Assembly: GCF_023078475.1 (NCBI RefSeq)
Contig: NZ_CP095741.1
Span: 1,488,001-1,552,000, forward strand
Length of the DNA: 64,000 nt
Reading direction: 5' to 3'
Source of the DNA: Luteibacter aegosomaticola
Lineage (GTDB): Bacteria > Pseudomonadota > Gammaproteobacteria > Xanthomonadales > Rhodanobacteraceae
Made by a program: the position numbers and the translations under genes. Shown here piece after piece: positions 45,716 to 54,183 of this stretch. Under the pieces are notes generated by a model, which was not told the DNA's origin, did no database searches, and saw only the letters and a program-made list of their open reading frames with translations. How positions within the stretch are numbered: the first letter of the stretch is position 1; each line of letters starts with the position of its first letter.

Positions 45716-45732
45716 TGACGTTACACTGACGT
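45716..45732. promoter_or_regulatory. TGACGT direct repeat in the degS-petA divergent region
   Basis: TGACGT at 45716-45721 and 45727-45732, spaced 11 bases start to start, so both copies face the same side of the helix. A candidate operator only; no regulator is identified. Confidence 0.25.
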
Positions 45733-45809
45733 AATTTTGCGGAAGCCGATTTCCTGAGAACCGGCGATGGGGCCCGCAAACCTCAATGGCATAAGTTCCG
45801 GAGAGCCTG

Positions 45810-46412
45810 ATGGCGAACGAAGAAGTCGTCGATCACGGGCGCCGTCGCTTCCTTACCACGACGACGGCCGTTGTCGGTGGCGTGGGGGTGGTTGCGGCGA
45901 TCGTGCCCTTCATCAAGTCGTGGGAACCCTCTGCAAGAGCCAAGGCGGCGGGTGCCCCTGTTACGGTCGACATCAGTGCGATCGAGGCAGGGCAAAAAGT
46001 TACCTTCGCCTGGCGTAGCCTTCCTGTCTTCGTCGTCAATCGCACCCCGGACCAGCTGGCGCAGCTCAAGGGCCTCGCGCCCCGCCTGCTCGATCCCGAT
46101 TCTTCCGATACCGGCCAGCAGCCGGATTTCGCCAAGAACGAAACCCGCTCCATCAAACCCGAGTGGCTGGTCATCATTGGCCTTTGCACCCACCTGGGCT
46201 GCGTGCCGGACTTCGTGCCGGATATCAAGCCAGAACCCTTCGACGCGAACTGGAAAGGCGGCTTCTACTGCCCCTGCCACAAATCGCGCTACGACCTCTC
46301 CGGACGCGTGTTCAGTGGCGTACCGGCACCGAAGAACCTGGCGGTGCCGAAATACCACTTCATTGACGACACGCATATCCAGATCGGCGTGGATCCGGAG
46401 GGGAAGAGCTGA
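45810..46412 (+). CDS. petA: Ubiquinol-cytochrome c reductase Rieske iron-sulfur subunit
   Basis: The protein has 200 aa. A twin-arginine signal (GRRRFLT) and a single membrane anchor (about 17-36) precede the Rieske domain, with C126-T-H128-LG-C131 and C154-P-C156-H157-KS binding the 2Fe-2S cluster. It is the high-potential iron-sulfur subunit of the bc1 complex, exported folded by Tat. Its stop overlaps the petB start by one base (TGATG). Confidence 0.96.
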   Translation: MANEEVVDHGRRRFLTTTTAVVGGVGVVAAIVPFIKSWEPSARAKAAGAPVTVDISAIEAGQKVTFAWRSLPVFVVNRTPDQLAQLKGLAPRLLDPDSSDTGQQPDFAKNETRSIKPEWLVIIGLCTHLGCVPDFVPDIKPEPFDANWKGGFYCPCHKSRYDLSGRVFSGVPAPKNLAVPKYHFIDDTHIQIGVDPEGKS

Positions 46413-47713
46413 TGGCCAGCACACTGTCGCGTCTTGGAAACTGGTTCAACGAGCGTGCCCCGGGCTTCATGCCGATGTACCGGAAGCACATGACCGAGTA
46501 TTACGCGCCGAAGAACTTCAATCTTTGGTACTACTTCGGTTCACTCGCCCTGCTGGTGCTGGTTAACCAGATCGTCACCGGCATCTTCCTCACCATGAAC
46601 TACAAGACGAGTGCGGCGGAAGCCTTCAACTCGGTCGAGTACATCATGCGCGACGTGGAGTGGGGCTGGCTCATCCGCTACATGCACTCCACGGGTGCCT
46701 CGCTGTTCTTCGTGGTGGTGTTCCTGCACATGTTCCGCGGCATCATGTACGGCTCGTTCAAGAAGCCCCGTGAGCTCGTGTGGATCCTGGGCATGCTGAT
46801 CTTCCTCGTGCTCATGGCCGAGGCCTTCATGGGTTACGTGCTGCCCTGGGGCAACATGTCGTTCTGGGGCGCGAAGGTCATCATTTCGTTGTTCGGCACC
46901 ATCCCGGTGGTGGGCGACACGCTGGTCCAGTGGATCATGGGCGACTACCTGCCGGCCGATTCCACGCTCAACCGCTTCTTTGCCCTGCACGTGATTGCGC
47001 TGCCGCTCGTGCTCTTGCTGCTGGTGGTGTTGCACCTGGCCGCGTTGCACGAAGTGGGTTCGAACAACCCCGATGGCGTCGATGTGAAGCACGGGCCGAA
47101 GGGCAACCGCTGGTCGGCGGACAAGCCAAAGGATGCCATCCCGTTCCATCCGTACTACACGGTGAAGGACTCGTTTGGCGTCGGCTTCTTCCTGATGATC
47201 GCGGCGTTCATCATCTTCTTCGCACCGACGTTTGGCGGCTGGTTCCTCGAGCACGATAACTTCACCCCGGCCAACAACCTGGTGACGCCGAGCCACATCA
47301 AACCGTCGTGGTACTTCACGCCGTTCTACGCGATCCTGCGCATGATCCCGTCGTTCTTCGGTACGGCCATCTGGGGCGTGCTCGGCATGTTCGGCGCGAT
47401 CCTGCTGCTGGGCCTGCTGCCCTGGATCGACAAGGGCCAGGTGCGCTCGGTGCGCTACCGTGGCCTTGGCTTCCGCATTGCGCTCGCCGTGCTGGTCATT
47501 TCGTTCCTTGCCCTGGGCCTCGTGGGTGCCGGCGTCACCGCCGAGCTCATCCCTGCGTGGTTCCCTGGCGCGGACGTCACGACGGTGGAGAATGCCTTTG
47601 GCCGGCTCATGGTGGCAGGCTACTTCGGCTTCTTCGTGTTCGTGGGGATCTACACGCACTTTGGGTTCGAGAAGACCAAGCCGGTTCCGGAACGGGTGAC
47701 GATGCATGATTAA
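46412..47713 (+). CDS. petB: Ubiquinol-cytochrome c reductase cytochrome b subunit
   Basis: The protein has 433 aa. Eight membrane helices are expected. Seen: haem-binding helices with RYMHSTGASLFFVVVFLHMFR and FALHVIALPLVLLLLVVLHL, the Qo-site region WGAKVII, and PSHIKPSWYFTPFYA in place of the classical PEW motif region. It carries both b-type haems and the two quinone sites of complex III. It overlaps petA by one base and petC by eight bases, typical of a tightly coupled operon. Confidence 0.96.
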   Translation: MASTLSRLGNWFNERAPGFMPMYRKHMTEYYAPKNFNLWYYFGSLALLVLVNQIVTGIFLTMNYKTSAAEAFNSVEYIMRDVEWGWLIRYMHSTGASLFFVVVFLHMFRGIMYGSFKKPRELVWILGMLIFLVLMAEAFMGYVLPWGNMSFWGAKVIISLFGTIPVVGDTLVQWIMGDYLPADSTLNRFFALHVIALPLVLLLLVVLHLAALHEVGSNNPDGVDVKHGPKGNRWSADKPKDAIPFHPYYTVKDSFGVGFFLMIAAFIIFFAPTFGGWFLEHDNFTPANNLVTPSHIKPSWYFTPFYAILRMIPSFFGTAIWGVLGMFGAILLLGLLPWIDKGQVRSVRYRGLGFRIALAVLVISFLALGLVGAGVTAELIPAWFPGADVTTVENAFGRLMVAGYFGFFVFVGIYTHFGFEKTKPVPERVTMHD

Positions 47714-48458
47714 GCGCTATCTCTCCTCCCTCGCCCTTGCGCTGGGCCTTGCCGTTGTCGCTGTTCCCGCACTCGCCGCCGAAGGTGAAGACCTTCCGCC
47801 GTCGGGCGCCAACGTGCACGACCAGGCTTCGCTCCAGCGCGGCGCCAAGCTGTTCTTCAACTATTGCGTTGGCTGCCACTCGCTGAAGTACGTGCGTTAC
47901 TCGCGCCTGGCCACCGACCTGGGCCTCACTGAAGACGAGGTGATGAAGAACCTCAACTTCACGGGTGCCAAGTTCGGCGAGACGGTGGTGTCGCATATGC
48001 CGCCGGACGACGCCAAGGGCTGGTTCGGCAAAGAGCCGCCGGATCTCACCCTGGAAGCCCGGGCCAAGGGCTCGGATTTCATCTACAACTACCTGAACTC
48101 GTTCTACCTGGACCCGAGCCGGCCGGTGGGCTGGAACAACACGGTGTTCCCGAACGCCTCCATGCCCAACCCCCTGTGGGAGCTTCAGGGCCTGCAGGTG
48201 GCGGTGCACGCCGAGGGCAAGGCGGGCGCGGATGCCGCGGTGGAGAAGCTGGAGCTTCACACCAAGGGCACGATGACCCCGGAAGAATTCCAGTCAGCCA
48301 CCCGTGATCTCACGGCGTTCCTCGAATACACCGCTGAGCCGGCGGCCCTGGAACGACAGTCGATCGGCGTGTGGGTGTTGCTCTTCTTGGCCGGCCTGAC
48401 CTTCCTGCTGTACCTTCTGAAGCATGAATACTGGAAGGACGTCCACGAGAGTCACTGA
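47706..48458 (+). CDS. petC: Cytochrome c1 subunit of the bc1 complex
   Basis: The protein has 250 aa. Signal peptide MIKRYLSSLALALGLAVVAVPALA; haem c site C54-VG-C57-H58; a C-terminal membrane anchor (about 222-240, IGVWVLLFLAGLTFLLYLL) holds it to the inner membrane. It accepts electrons from the Rieske centre and passes them to soluble or membrane cytochrome c. It overlaps petB by eight bases and is followed by a terminator-like hairpin before sspA. Confidence 0.96.
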   Translation: MIKRYLSSLALALGLAVVAVPALAAEGEDLPPSGANVHDQASLQRGAKLFFNYCVGCHSLKYVRYSRLATDLGLTEDEVMKNLNFTGAKFGETVVSHMPPDDAKGWFGKEPPDLTLEARAKGSDFIYNYLNSFYLDPSRPVGWNNTVFPNASMPNPLWELQGLQVAVHAEGKAGADAAVEKLELHTKGTMTPEEFQSATRDLTAFLEYTAEPAALERQSIGVWVLLFLAGLTFLLYLLKHEYWKDVHESH

Positions 48459-48470
48459 TTGATGTCCCCC

Positions 48471-48500
48471 GGGGCGGCCTCAGGGTCGCCCCGTTCCGTT
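48471..48500 (+). terminator. Terminator-like hairpin between petC and sspA
   Basis: Stem GGGGCGGCC / GGTCGCCCC (one G-U pair), loop TCAG, then GTTCCGTTT. The tail is only moderately T-rich, so partial read-through into sspA is plausible. Confidence 0.55.
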
Positions 48501-48529
48501 TCGGCGCAGCAGGGAGGGAGATCTGAAGC

Positions 48530-49177
48530 ATGGTCCAGAATGCACGTTCGCGCACGGCGCTTACGCTCTACACGAGCGCCGACGATATCCAGAGCCACCG
48601 TACGCGCCTGGTGCTGGCGGCGAAGGGCGTGGCATACGATCGGATCATCCTCAGGCCGGATGAGCCCACGCCCGATCTGCTCGAGCTGAACCCCTACGGC
48701 ACGCTGCCCACCCTGGTCGATCGCGACCTTACGGTGTACGACACGCTCATCGTCGTGGAATTTCTCGACGAGCGTTACCCGCACCCCCCGCTCATGCCGA
48801 TCGACCCGCTCTCGCGTGCCCGCCTGCGGCTCGCCACGTGGCGTATCGAGAATGACTGGCTGCCTGAGATTGAGCTCATCCAGGAGGGCGGGAAGGAGGC
48901 CGCGGCGGCACGCAAGCGGCTCCGTGAGCATTTACTGGTGTCGGTCGAGTTGTTCAAGGCGTCGCGGTTCTTTCTCAACCCGGAAATGAGCCTGATCGAT
49001 TGCCTCGTGGCCCCGGTCGTCTGGCGCCTGCCGTGGCTGGGCGTCGATCTGGGGCCGTCTGGCAAGCCCATCGTCGATTACGGCGAGCGGCTGTTCCACA
49101 GCCAGGGCTTTGCCCGCAGCCTCACCCAGGAAGAGCGCGCGATGCGGCCGGATTTCGATTTCAGCCCGGTCGGTTAG
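48530..49177 (+). CDS. sspA: Stringent starvation protein A (GST-fold transcription factor)
   Basis: The protein has 215 aa. An N-terminal thioredoxin-like half (LTLYTSADDIQSHRTRLVLAAKG, NPYGTLPTLVDRDLTVYDT) is followed by a helical GST C-terminal half (RLATWRIENDWL). SspA binds RNA polymerase and affects stationary-phase and acid-stress transcription; it lacks the catalytic GST serine/tyrosine. The petABC-sspA-sspB order is conserved in many beta- and gammaproteobacteria. GGGAGAT precedes the ATG. Confidence 0.92.
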   Translation: MVQNARSRTALTLYTSADDIQSHRTRLVLAAKGVAYDRIILRPDEPTPDLLELNPYGTLPTLVDRDLTVYDTLIVVEFLDERYPHPPLMPIDPLSRARLRLATWRIENDWLPEIELIQEGGKEAAAARKRLREHLLVSVELFKASRFFLNPEMSLIDCLVAPVVWRLPWLGVDLGPSGKPIVDYGERLFHSQGFARSLTQEERAMRPDFDFSPVG

Positions 49178-49275
49178 CCCTACGCGCCCGTATCCCGTAA
49201 ACTGATGCCTTGGCCTTGCCCTGCCGGGGCATGGGTGATTCCCGACCCACCGGCGGGTACGACGAGGACGTTTTT

Positions 49276-49725
49276 ATGGATACGAACGAAACGCAGGGCA
49301 TGACTTCCAATCGGCCCTACCTGCTGCGCGCCATCTACGACTGGATCAGCGACAACGGGCTCACCCCGTACGTGCTGGTGGACGCCGGCCAGCCGGGCGT
49401 GAAAGTGCCCGCGCATGTAGTGAAAAACGGCCAGGTCGTGCTGAACCTCGCGATGCGCGCGGTCGCCAACCTCGATCTCGGCAATGACAAGATCGCCTTC
49501 CAGGCGCGCTTCTCGGGCGTCAGCCAGAACATCGTCATCCCCGTTGCCGCTGTGCTGGCGCTGTACGCGCAGGAAAACGGCCAGGGCATGATGTTTCCGG
49601 CCGATGAAAATGACGATGCCGCCAACCCGGTGGAAGCAGCCGATGATTCCCAGGATGTCCCGCCGACAGGCGGCGACGACGACCGCCCCAAGCGCGGCGC
49701 ACCGCACCTCCGCGTGGTGAAGTAA
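49276..49725 (+). CDS. sspB: ClpXP protease specificity-enhancing factor SspB
   Basis: The protein has 149 aa from MDTNETQGMTSNRPYLLRAIYDW; GAGGACG precedes this ATG. The conserved core (LTPYVLVDAG, VVLNLAMRAVANLDLGND, FQARFSG) binds the SsrA tag. A flexible acidic/polar linker leads to a C-terminal basic tail (RGAPHLRVVK), the ClpX-docking segment. It delivers SsrA-tagged stalled-translation products to ClpXP. It follows sspA by 98 bases and ends at a strong terminator. Confidence 0.95.
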   Translation: MDTNETQGMTSNRPYLLRAIYDWISDNGLTPYVLVDAGQPGVKVPAHVVKNGQVVLNLAMRAVANLDLGNDKIAFQARFSGVSQNIVIPVAAVLALYAQENGQGMMFPADENDDAANPVEAADDSQDVPPTGGDDDRPKRGAPHLRVVK

Positions 49726-49730
49726 ACAAA

Positions 49731-49756
49731 AAACCCGCCTAACGGCGGGTTTTTTT
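49731..49756 (+). terminator. Intrinsic terminator after sspB
   Basis: Stem AACCCGCC / GGCGGGTT with loop TAAC followed by seven T residues: a textbook rho-independent terminator. Confidence 0.9.
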
Positions 49757-49765
49757 ATAGCTCTT

Positions 49766-49876
49766 GTAGGAGCGCGCTTGCGCGCGATCTTCCGGCAGGC
49801 GGCACGCAGGAGACGGCAGGCGCAGACGGCAGACGGCAGAGTGAGGCAAGTACATCGCGCGAAAGCGCGCTCCTAC
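49766..49876. repeat. Palindromic repeat of the GCGCGCTTGCGCGC family, 111 bp
   Basis: Arms begin GTAGGAGCGCGCTTGCGCGC and end GCGCGCTCCTAC. The centre holds short direct repeats of GGCAGAC/GGCAGGC type. Between sspB and the convergent DUF3301 gene. Confidence 0.8.
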
Positions 49877-49886
49877 TGGCGTAGGT

Positions 49887-50279
49887 TTAGTGCGCCCGGC
49901 GGCGATCGGCCAGGGAGATGACGTTGCCCGGCAGGCCGGTTTCCGTAGCGACCACGGTCTCGAGCTCTGGATTATCCGCGTGGGGCAGGGCGTAGCTGGC
50001 GACTTCGTCACCGGCCATCCAGATCTTTGCAGCCTGGCGGCTCTGGCCGTCTTCGCTCACTTCGAAGGCGTAGCAGCGCTCGAGCCGGCGCCCGCCATCG
50101 ACGCCCTGCAGGCGGATGGCGCGCAGGCCCACCGACTGGTCGAGGAGCTGCAGCCCGTGACGGCGGCACAGTGCAGTGGCGGCCCGTACGGCGACCTCGC
50201 GCGCACGCGTCAGCCGGTACCAGCTCGCGATGACCGCGGCCAGACCCAGAAGCCAGAAAAGATCGGAGACCGAATACAT
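49887..50279 (-). CDS. DUF3301 membrane-anchored protein
   Basis: The protein has 130 aa from MYSVSDLFWLLGLAAVIASWYRL, a single N-terminal membrane helix. It is followed by a small soluble domain with AVRAATALCRRHGLQLLDQSV, LQGVDGGRRLERCYAFEVSEDG and the C-terminal GNVISLADRRRAH, which matches my knowledge of DUF3301 (gammaproteobacterial, unknown function). An upstream in-frame start exists but lacks the membrane-proximal pattern. Monocistronic, flanked on both sides by palindromic repeats. Confidence 0.82.
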   Translation of the reverse strand: MYSVSDLFWLLGLAAVIASWYRLTRAREVAVRAATALCRRHGLQLLDQSVGLRAIRLQGVDGGRRLERCYAFEVSEDGQSRQAAKIWMAGDEVASYALPHADNPELETVVATETGLPGNVISLADRRRAH

Positions 50280-50340
50280 GGCCCCAGTGTGTGGCCGATG
50301 ACGCGCCGCCACAAGTGGCACCCTACGGATTTACGGTTTT

Positions 50341-50526
50341 GTAGGAGCCCACCCTGTGGGCGACGCCGTTCGCGATAACGCCGCAGGTGTAGGAGCCCAC
50401 CCTGTGGGCGACGCCGTTCGCGATAACGCCACAGAGCCCCAGCCGTGAGGCGAAAGCTGTCGCCCACAGGGTGGGCTCCTACAGCCCACAGGGTGGGCTC
50501 CTACAGCCCACAGGGTGGGCTCCTAC
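50341..50526. repeat. Expanded cluster of the GTAGGAGCCCACC repeat
   Basis: One truncated first arm (50341-50388), one 94-bp copy (50389-50482), then two extra tandem 22-bp copies of the outer arm (50483-50504 and 50505-50526). The last arm supplies the nadC stop codon TAG (50525-50523). Confidence 0.9.
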
Positions 50527-51389
50527 AGGTTCAGGCGCAGCGAGAGGTCGATCGCGCGGATGTGCTTGGTGAGGGCGCCGCTGGAGATGAAATCGACGCC
50601 CGTCTCGGCGATGGCACGAATCGTATCGATTTCGACGTTGCCGGAGACCTCGAGCGGGATACGGCCCGCGGTGAGCCTTACGGCTTCTTCCAGCATCGCT
50701 GGGGTGAAGTTATCGAGCAGCGCGCGATCGCCACCGGCTTCGATCACCTGGGCCAGCTCTTCCAGCGTCTCCACCTCGACGATAAGGGGCAGGGACGGGT
50801 GGATAGCGCGAGCGGCGCGCACGGCCGCCGGTATGCCCCCCGCGGCGATGATGTGGTTTTCCTTCAGCATCATCGCGTCGAACAAGCCCATGCGGTGGTT
50901 GGTACCGCCGCCGCAGAGCACAGCGTATTTCTGCGCGCGGCGCAGCCCGGGGATGGTCTTGCGAGTATCCAGTACACGCGTCTTCGTGCCAGCGATGGCG
51001 TCGGCGTAGTGCGAGGTCACCGTGGCCGTCGCGGAAAGTAGCTGGAGGAAGTTCAATGCCGTACGTTCGGCAGTCACCAGCGCGCGTGCCTTGCCGGCCA
51101 GTCGGCAGATAGCTGCGCCTGCGGCAACGCGGGCGCCATCCTTCGCCAGCCATTCGATCTGCACGTTGGCGTCAAGCTTGCGGAAGGCGGTCTCGAACCA
51201 GGCCGTGCCGCACAACACGGCATCCTCGCGGCAAGTGAGCACCGCCGTGGCGGTTGCATCGGGATCGAGCAGGTCGGCGGTGGCATCACCCGGGCCAACA
51301 TCTTCGGCGAAGGCGCGTTCGACATCCGCGAGGATGTCGATGGCCGAGGGCAGGGCATCGACGAGGTGCGTGGAATCAGGAGCGATCAT
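50523..51389 (-). CDS. nadC: Nicotinate-nucleotide pyrophosphorylase (quinolinate phosphoribosyltransferase)
   Basis: The protein has 288 aa. Conserved QPRTase motifs are TAERTALNFLQLLSATAT, DTRKTIPGLRRAQKYAV, GGGTNHRMGL (substrate and PRPP contacts), LDNFTPAMLEEAV and EVSGNV. It converts quinolinate and PRPP to nicotinate mononucleotide in de novo NAD synthesis. nadA and nadB are not next to it. The C-terminus RLNL ends at a TAG contributed by the adjacent palindromic repeat. Confidence 0.95.
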   Translation of the reverse strand: MIAPDSTHLVDALPSAIDILADVERAFAEDVGPGDATADLLDPDATATAVLTCREDAVLCGTAWFETAFRKLDANVQIEWLAKDGARVAAGAAICRLAGKARALVTAERTALNFLQLLSATATVTSHYADAIAGTKTRVLDTRKTIPGLRRAQKYAVLCGGGTNHRMGLFDAMMLKENHIIAAGGIPAAVRAARAIHPSLPLIVEVETLEELAQVIEAGGDRALLDNFTPAMLEEAVRLTAGRIPLEVSGNVEIDTIRAIAETGVDFISSGALTKHIRAIDLSLRLNL

Positions 51390-51450
51390 GGAGGCGGCGC
51401 ACGCTGGGAAATGCCGCTACCTTAACGCGGCGAACGGGCGCCGAACAGGC

Positions 51451-53742
51451 TTACGCCGTTTCCGGTGTGCGCAAGCGCTCGACGATCGCATCCATCGCAC
51501 GATCGAACAGCAGGGTGGAATCCAGTACGCGTGCCGTGCCCTGCGCGAACGCCTGGGCAAGGCCGGCGAGGCTGTGGTCCGCCACCTTGAGGCCACGGCG
51601 GTTCACGAACAGGAAGCGGCCGCTGATCGGGCTCACCCACGAAAGCTTGGCGCGATCAGTCGTGCCATCTTCCGCGGTGAATTCCAGCCACTGGCCCACC
51701 TTCAACTCGCGTGCCTGCGACAGGTAGCGCTCGTCGAAGGCCTCGTCGGCGAGGATCTCGGCCTCGTCCTCCGGCTCGGGCTCGACCACGGGCTCTTCGA
51801 TGGCCTGGATCGCTTCCGGCAGCGGCATGACGCTGGCGGCCAGCGTGTCACTATCGGATTCGGGGGTAGCTTCGCCCAACTGCTGCCGGTAGAACGCGTG
51901 CAACTGGCCGAGCAACTGCTCCGTATCGGCTTCCTGGAACGCGACCGATGCAAGCCCGCGACGCAGCGAACGCTCGATACCCGGCAGCAGCGCGCGAAGA
52001 TCGCGGCGGCTGTTGGTATCGTGGGCCGGCCGCGCGCTGGCGACGAAATGATCGATGAAGCGCAGCGAGTCGTTGAACTCGGCGGATTCTTCGCCCTGGC
52101 GGAGCAGGGTGAGGACGATGTAGTTAGCCCAAGCGCGGGTCAGCACGCCGTAGATCAGCGGGGGCAGGTTCGCCCCAGCAGTACGGCTGACGATTTCCTG
52201 CGCGGCGCGGCGGCGGGCCTGCTCGAGCTTCTCGCGGCCGCGGGTCGATTCCGCGACGCGTTGCTCGGCCAGCTCGGCACGCTTGCGAGCCACATCGAGG
52301 AATTCCTGCAGTTCGGCAGCGAGGCGATCAAAGATGGCGACGTCGTCATCGAAGTCGTGCAGCAGGCGCTCGACAATGGACTTCACCTTGTCGAACAGGC
52401 GGCCATCGCGATCGCCCTCGGGCGACCAACCCTTGGCCGCATCGGCCAGCGCGTCGAGCAGCTGGCGCGCAGGATGCGACTTGTGCGCGAACATGCGGCG
52501 ATCGAGCAGGGCCACCTTGAGATACGGGATCTGCAGGCGTGCGAGCATCACCTGCATTTCAGCCGGCAGGTTGCGATCTTCAAGGATGAACTCGAAGAGC
52601 ATGCCGACGAGGTCGATGGTGTCTTCATCGACGCCCGAGACATGCGCGGTCTGCTGGCCGCGAAGCTGGCCGATCTGGACGAGCAGTTGCTCCTTCAGCT
52701 GGGCCACGTCGCGTGCGATTTCGCCCTGCGAAGCAAGCTGCGCCGCACTGGCTGGCAGCACGGTCATCTGGCTCTGCAGGAGGGTGAGCGCGCCGAGCAG
52801 CTCGGCCGGGCTCGGTAGCGGGCCCGTCGGCAGCGGCACACCGGCGCTCGAAACGCCTGCCGCGACGCCTTGGGCGCCCTCGGGCATCACGCCGCGGCGT
52901 GCGGAGAACAGCGCGTGCAGCGACTGCATGAATTCAGCCGCTGCTGCATCCGTCACCGGCGCAGCCGGGCCATGTGCCACCGGGGTGGCCGTGGAATCCG
53001 GGCCCATCGGCGCGGGCGCGTCGCTGCGGCGCGTGGCGATCTCGTGGCGCAGCTGCGGCAGGACACCGGCCGCCGCCAGTTCGTTATTAATGTCGTCGTA
53101 GAGCTCGTCGATGCCCGCCAGGACGTAGCGATCGAACAGCTTGTAGATGATGAGCTTGACGCGCACTTCCACCAGCAGCTCGCGCAGTGCCTGGCGGAAC
53201 GCATTGGCCAGCGACGCCGGACCGACCGGGTTGCTGGCGTCATCCATCTTGTTGCCGCCGCAGATGACCGACAGCCGCTGGTTCACGGCGAACAGGGCGC
53301 GCGCGAGACGCTGCTCGTTCTTGCCCACCATGGAGGTGACGGCCAGGGATTCTTCCAGCTCGTTTTCGCCGACGAGGCTCAGCTCGATGTTGGCGAGCGG
53401 GCGGGTATGCGTTTCGGCATCCGGCGCGCGCATGCGGCCCGCCGAAAAATCGGCCAGATCGCGCGCGACCTGGCCGAGGAAGGTGCGTTCGACGATCGCG
53501 CGCTTCTTGCGCACTTCGCGCATGCCATCGAAGAACTGGGTCTGGGCCGCGTTGTTCTCGGCCTTCTCGGCCAGGTCGAACAAGGCGTCGTCGATGTTCT
53601 CGAACATATTGCTGGCCAGCGCGTGCAGGCGCTTGGTGGCCAGGCCACGAACCGTTGCCAGAAGAGCGCCCACGCGATCGCTGCGCGGATCCAGGCGCTG
53701 GCTAAGATCGACCACGTTCGACGGTTCGCTCGCGTTACTCAT
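51451..53742 (-). CDS. DUF1631-family protein
   Basis: The protein has 763 aa. It is a large soluble, mostly helical protein with no signal peptide. Family-typical segments: N-terminal SDRVGALLATVRGLATKRL and FENIDDALFDLAEKAENNA, a mid helical stretch with RRMFAHKSHPARQLLDALADAA, and a C-terminal small beta domain (LKVGQWLEFTAEDGTTDRAK with LSWVSPISGRFLFVNRRG). The last part resembles PilZ-type c-di-GMP-binding domains (RDRAKLSW-like pattern), as noted for DUF1631 proteins, but no clear RxxxR motif is seen. Function unknown. A good CRP/Clp-type site lies 68 bases upstream. Confidence 0.85.
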   Translation of the reverse strand: MSNASEPSNVVDLSQRLDPRSDRVGALLATVRGLATKRLHALASNMFENIDDALFDLAEKAENNAAQTQFFDGMREVRKKRAIVERTFLGQVARDLADFSAGRMRAPDAETHTRPLANIELSLVGENELEESLAVTSMVGKNEQRLARALFAVNQRLSVICGGNKMDDASNPVGPASLANAFRQALRELLVEVRVKLIIYKLFDRYVLAGIDELYDDINNELAAAGVLPQLRHEIATRRSDAPAPMGPDSTATPVAHGPAAPVTDAAAAEFMQSLHALFSARRGVMPEGAQGVAAGVSSAGVPLPTGPLPSPAELLGALTLLQSQMTVLPASAAQLASQGEIARDVAQLKEQLLVQIGQLRGQQTAHVSGVDEDTIDLVGMLFEFILEDRNLPAEMQVMLARLQIPYLKVALLDRRMFAHKSHPARQLLDALADAAKGWSPEGDRDGRLFDKVKSIVERLLHDFDDDVAIFDRLAAELQEFLDVARKRAELAEQRVAESTRGREKLEQARRRAAQEIVSRTAGANLPPLIYGVLTRAWANYIVLTLLRQGEESAEFNDSLRFIDHFVASARPAHDTNSRRDLRALLPGIERSLRRGLASVAFQEADTEQLLGQLHAFYRQQLGEATPESDSDTLAASVMPLPEAIQAIEEPVVEPEPEDEAEILADEAFDERYLSQARELKVGQWLEFTAEDGTTDRAKLSWVSPISGRFLFVNRRGLKVADHSLAGLAQAFAQGTARVLDSTLLFDRAMDAIVERLRTPETA

Positions 53743-53809
53743 CGCGCATCCTGGAAAAACTGAGGCCCCCGCCTGAGGGAATCATTGTGCGGGAACCCGG
53801 TTAGCAAAG

Positions 53810-53825
53810 TGTGACGTCCGTCACG
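53810..53825 (-). promoter_or_regulatory. CRP/Clp-type binding site upstream of the DUF1631 gene
   Basis: TGTGACGTCCGTCACG matches TGTGA-N6-TCACA in nine of ten defined bases and is nearly symmetrical. It is centred about 75 bases upstream of the start of the 51451-53742 gene, where an activator site would fit. Confidence 0.5.
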
Positions 53826-53844
53826 GATTGTGCGCGCGAGCCGC

Positions 53845-54111
53845 TTAAGCCGCAAACCCTGCCAGCTGCGTGGTACCGATGCCGGATTCGGGCAGCATCA
53901 CGGGGATGCCGTCGTCGACCCGGTAGACCAGCTGGCCATCGGTCGTGATCAGGCCTTCGGTGAGGAGCTCGGTGACCTTTTCACCGGCCACCGTGTCGAC
54001 CGACCCCGCCTTCACGGCGGTGTTCAGCTGGTCGCGTTCGGAGGCGGTGAGGGGGCGCAGCGGGCGCTTGCTGACAGGGCAGCAGAGGATATCGATGAGA
54101 CGCTTGTCCAT
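53845..54111 (-). CDS. Trm112-like small protein
   Basis: The protein has 88 aa. It starts MDKRLIDILCCPVSKRPLRPL, the typical LLDIL-CP opening of the Trm112/YcaR family, and ends with the family-typical YRVDDGIPVMLPE. In bacteria these are short proteins of unclear role; in eukaryotes and archaea Trm112 activates methyltransferases. Only the first Cys pair (CC) is present and the second zinc pair is missing, so zinc binding is doubtful. Divergent from purE. Confidence 0.88.
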   Translation of the reverse strand: MDKRLIDILCCPVSKRPLRPLTASERDQLNTAVKAGSVDTVAGEKVTELLTEGLITTDGQLVYRVDDGIPVMLPESGIGTTQLAGFAA

Positions 54112-54183
54112 GGATGCGGCCCCGGTGGGCCAACCTTATTAAATCGAATGTCCGTACAATAACGACTTTTGGGTGCTCCGGCC

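Noticed and set aside
50341..50526. Possible CRISPR-like array
   Set aside because: The units are palindromic intergenic repeats with no unique spacers and no cas genes nearby.
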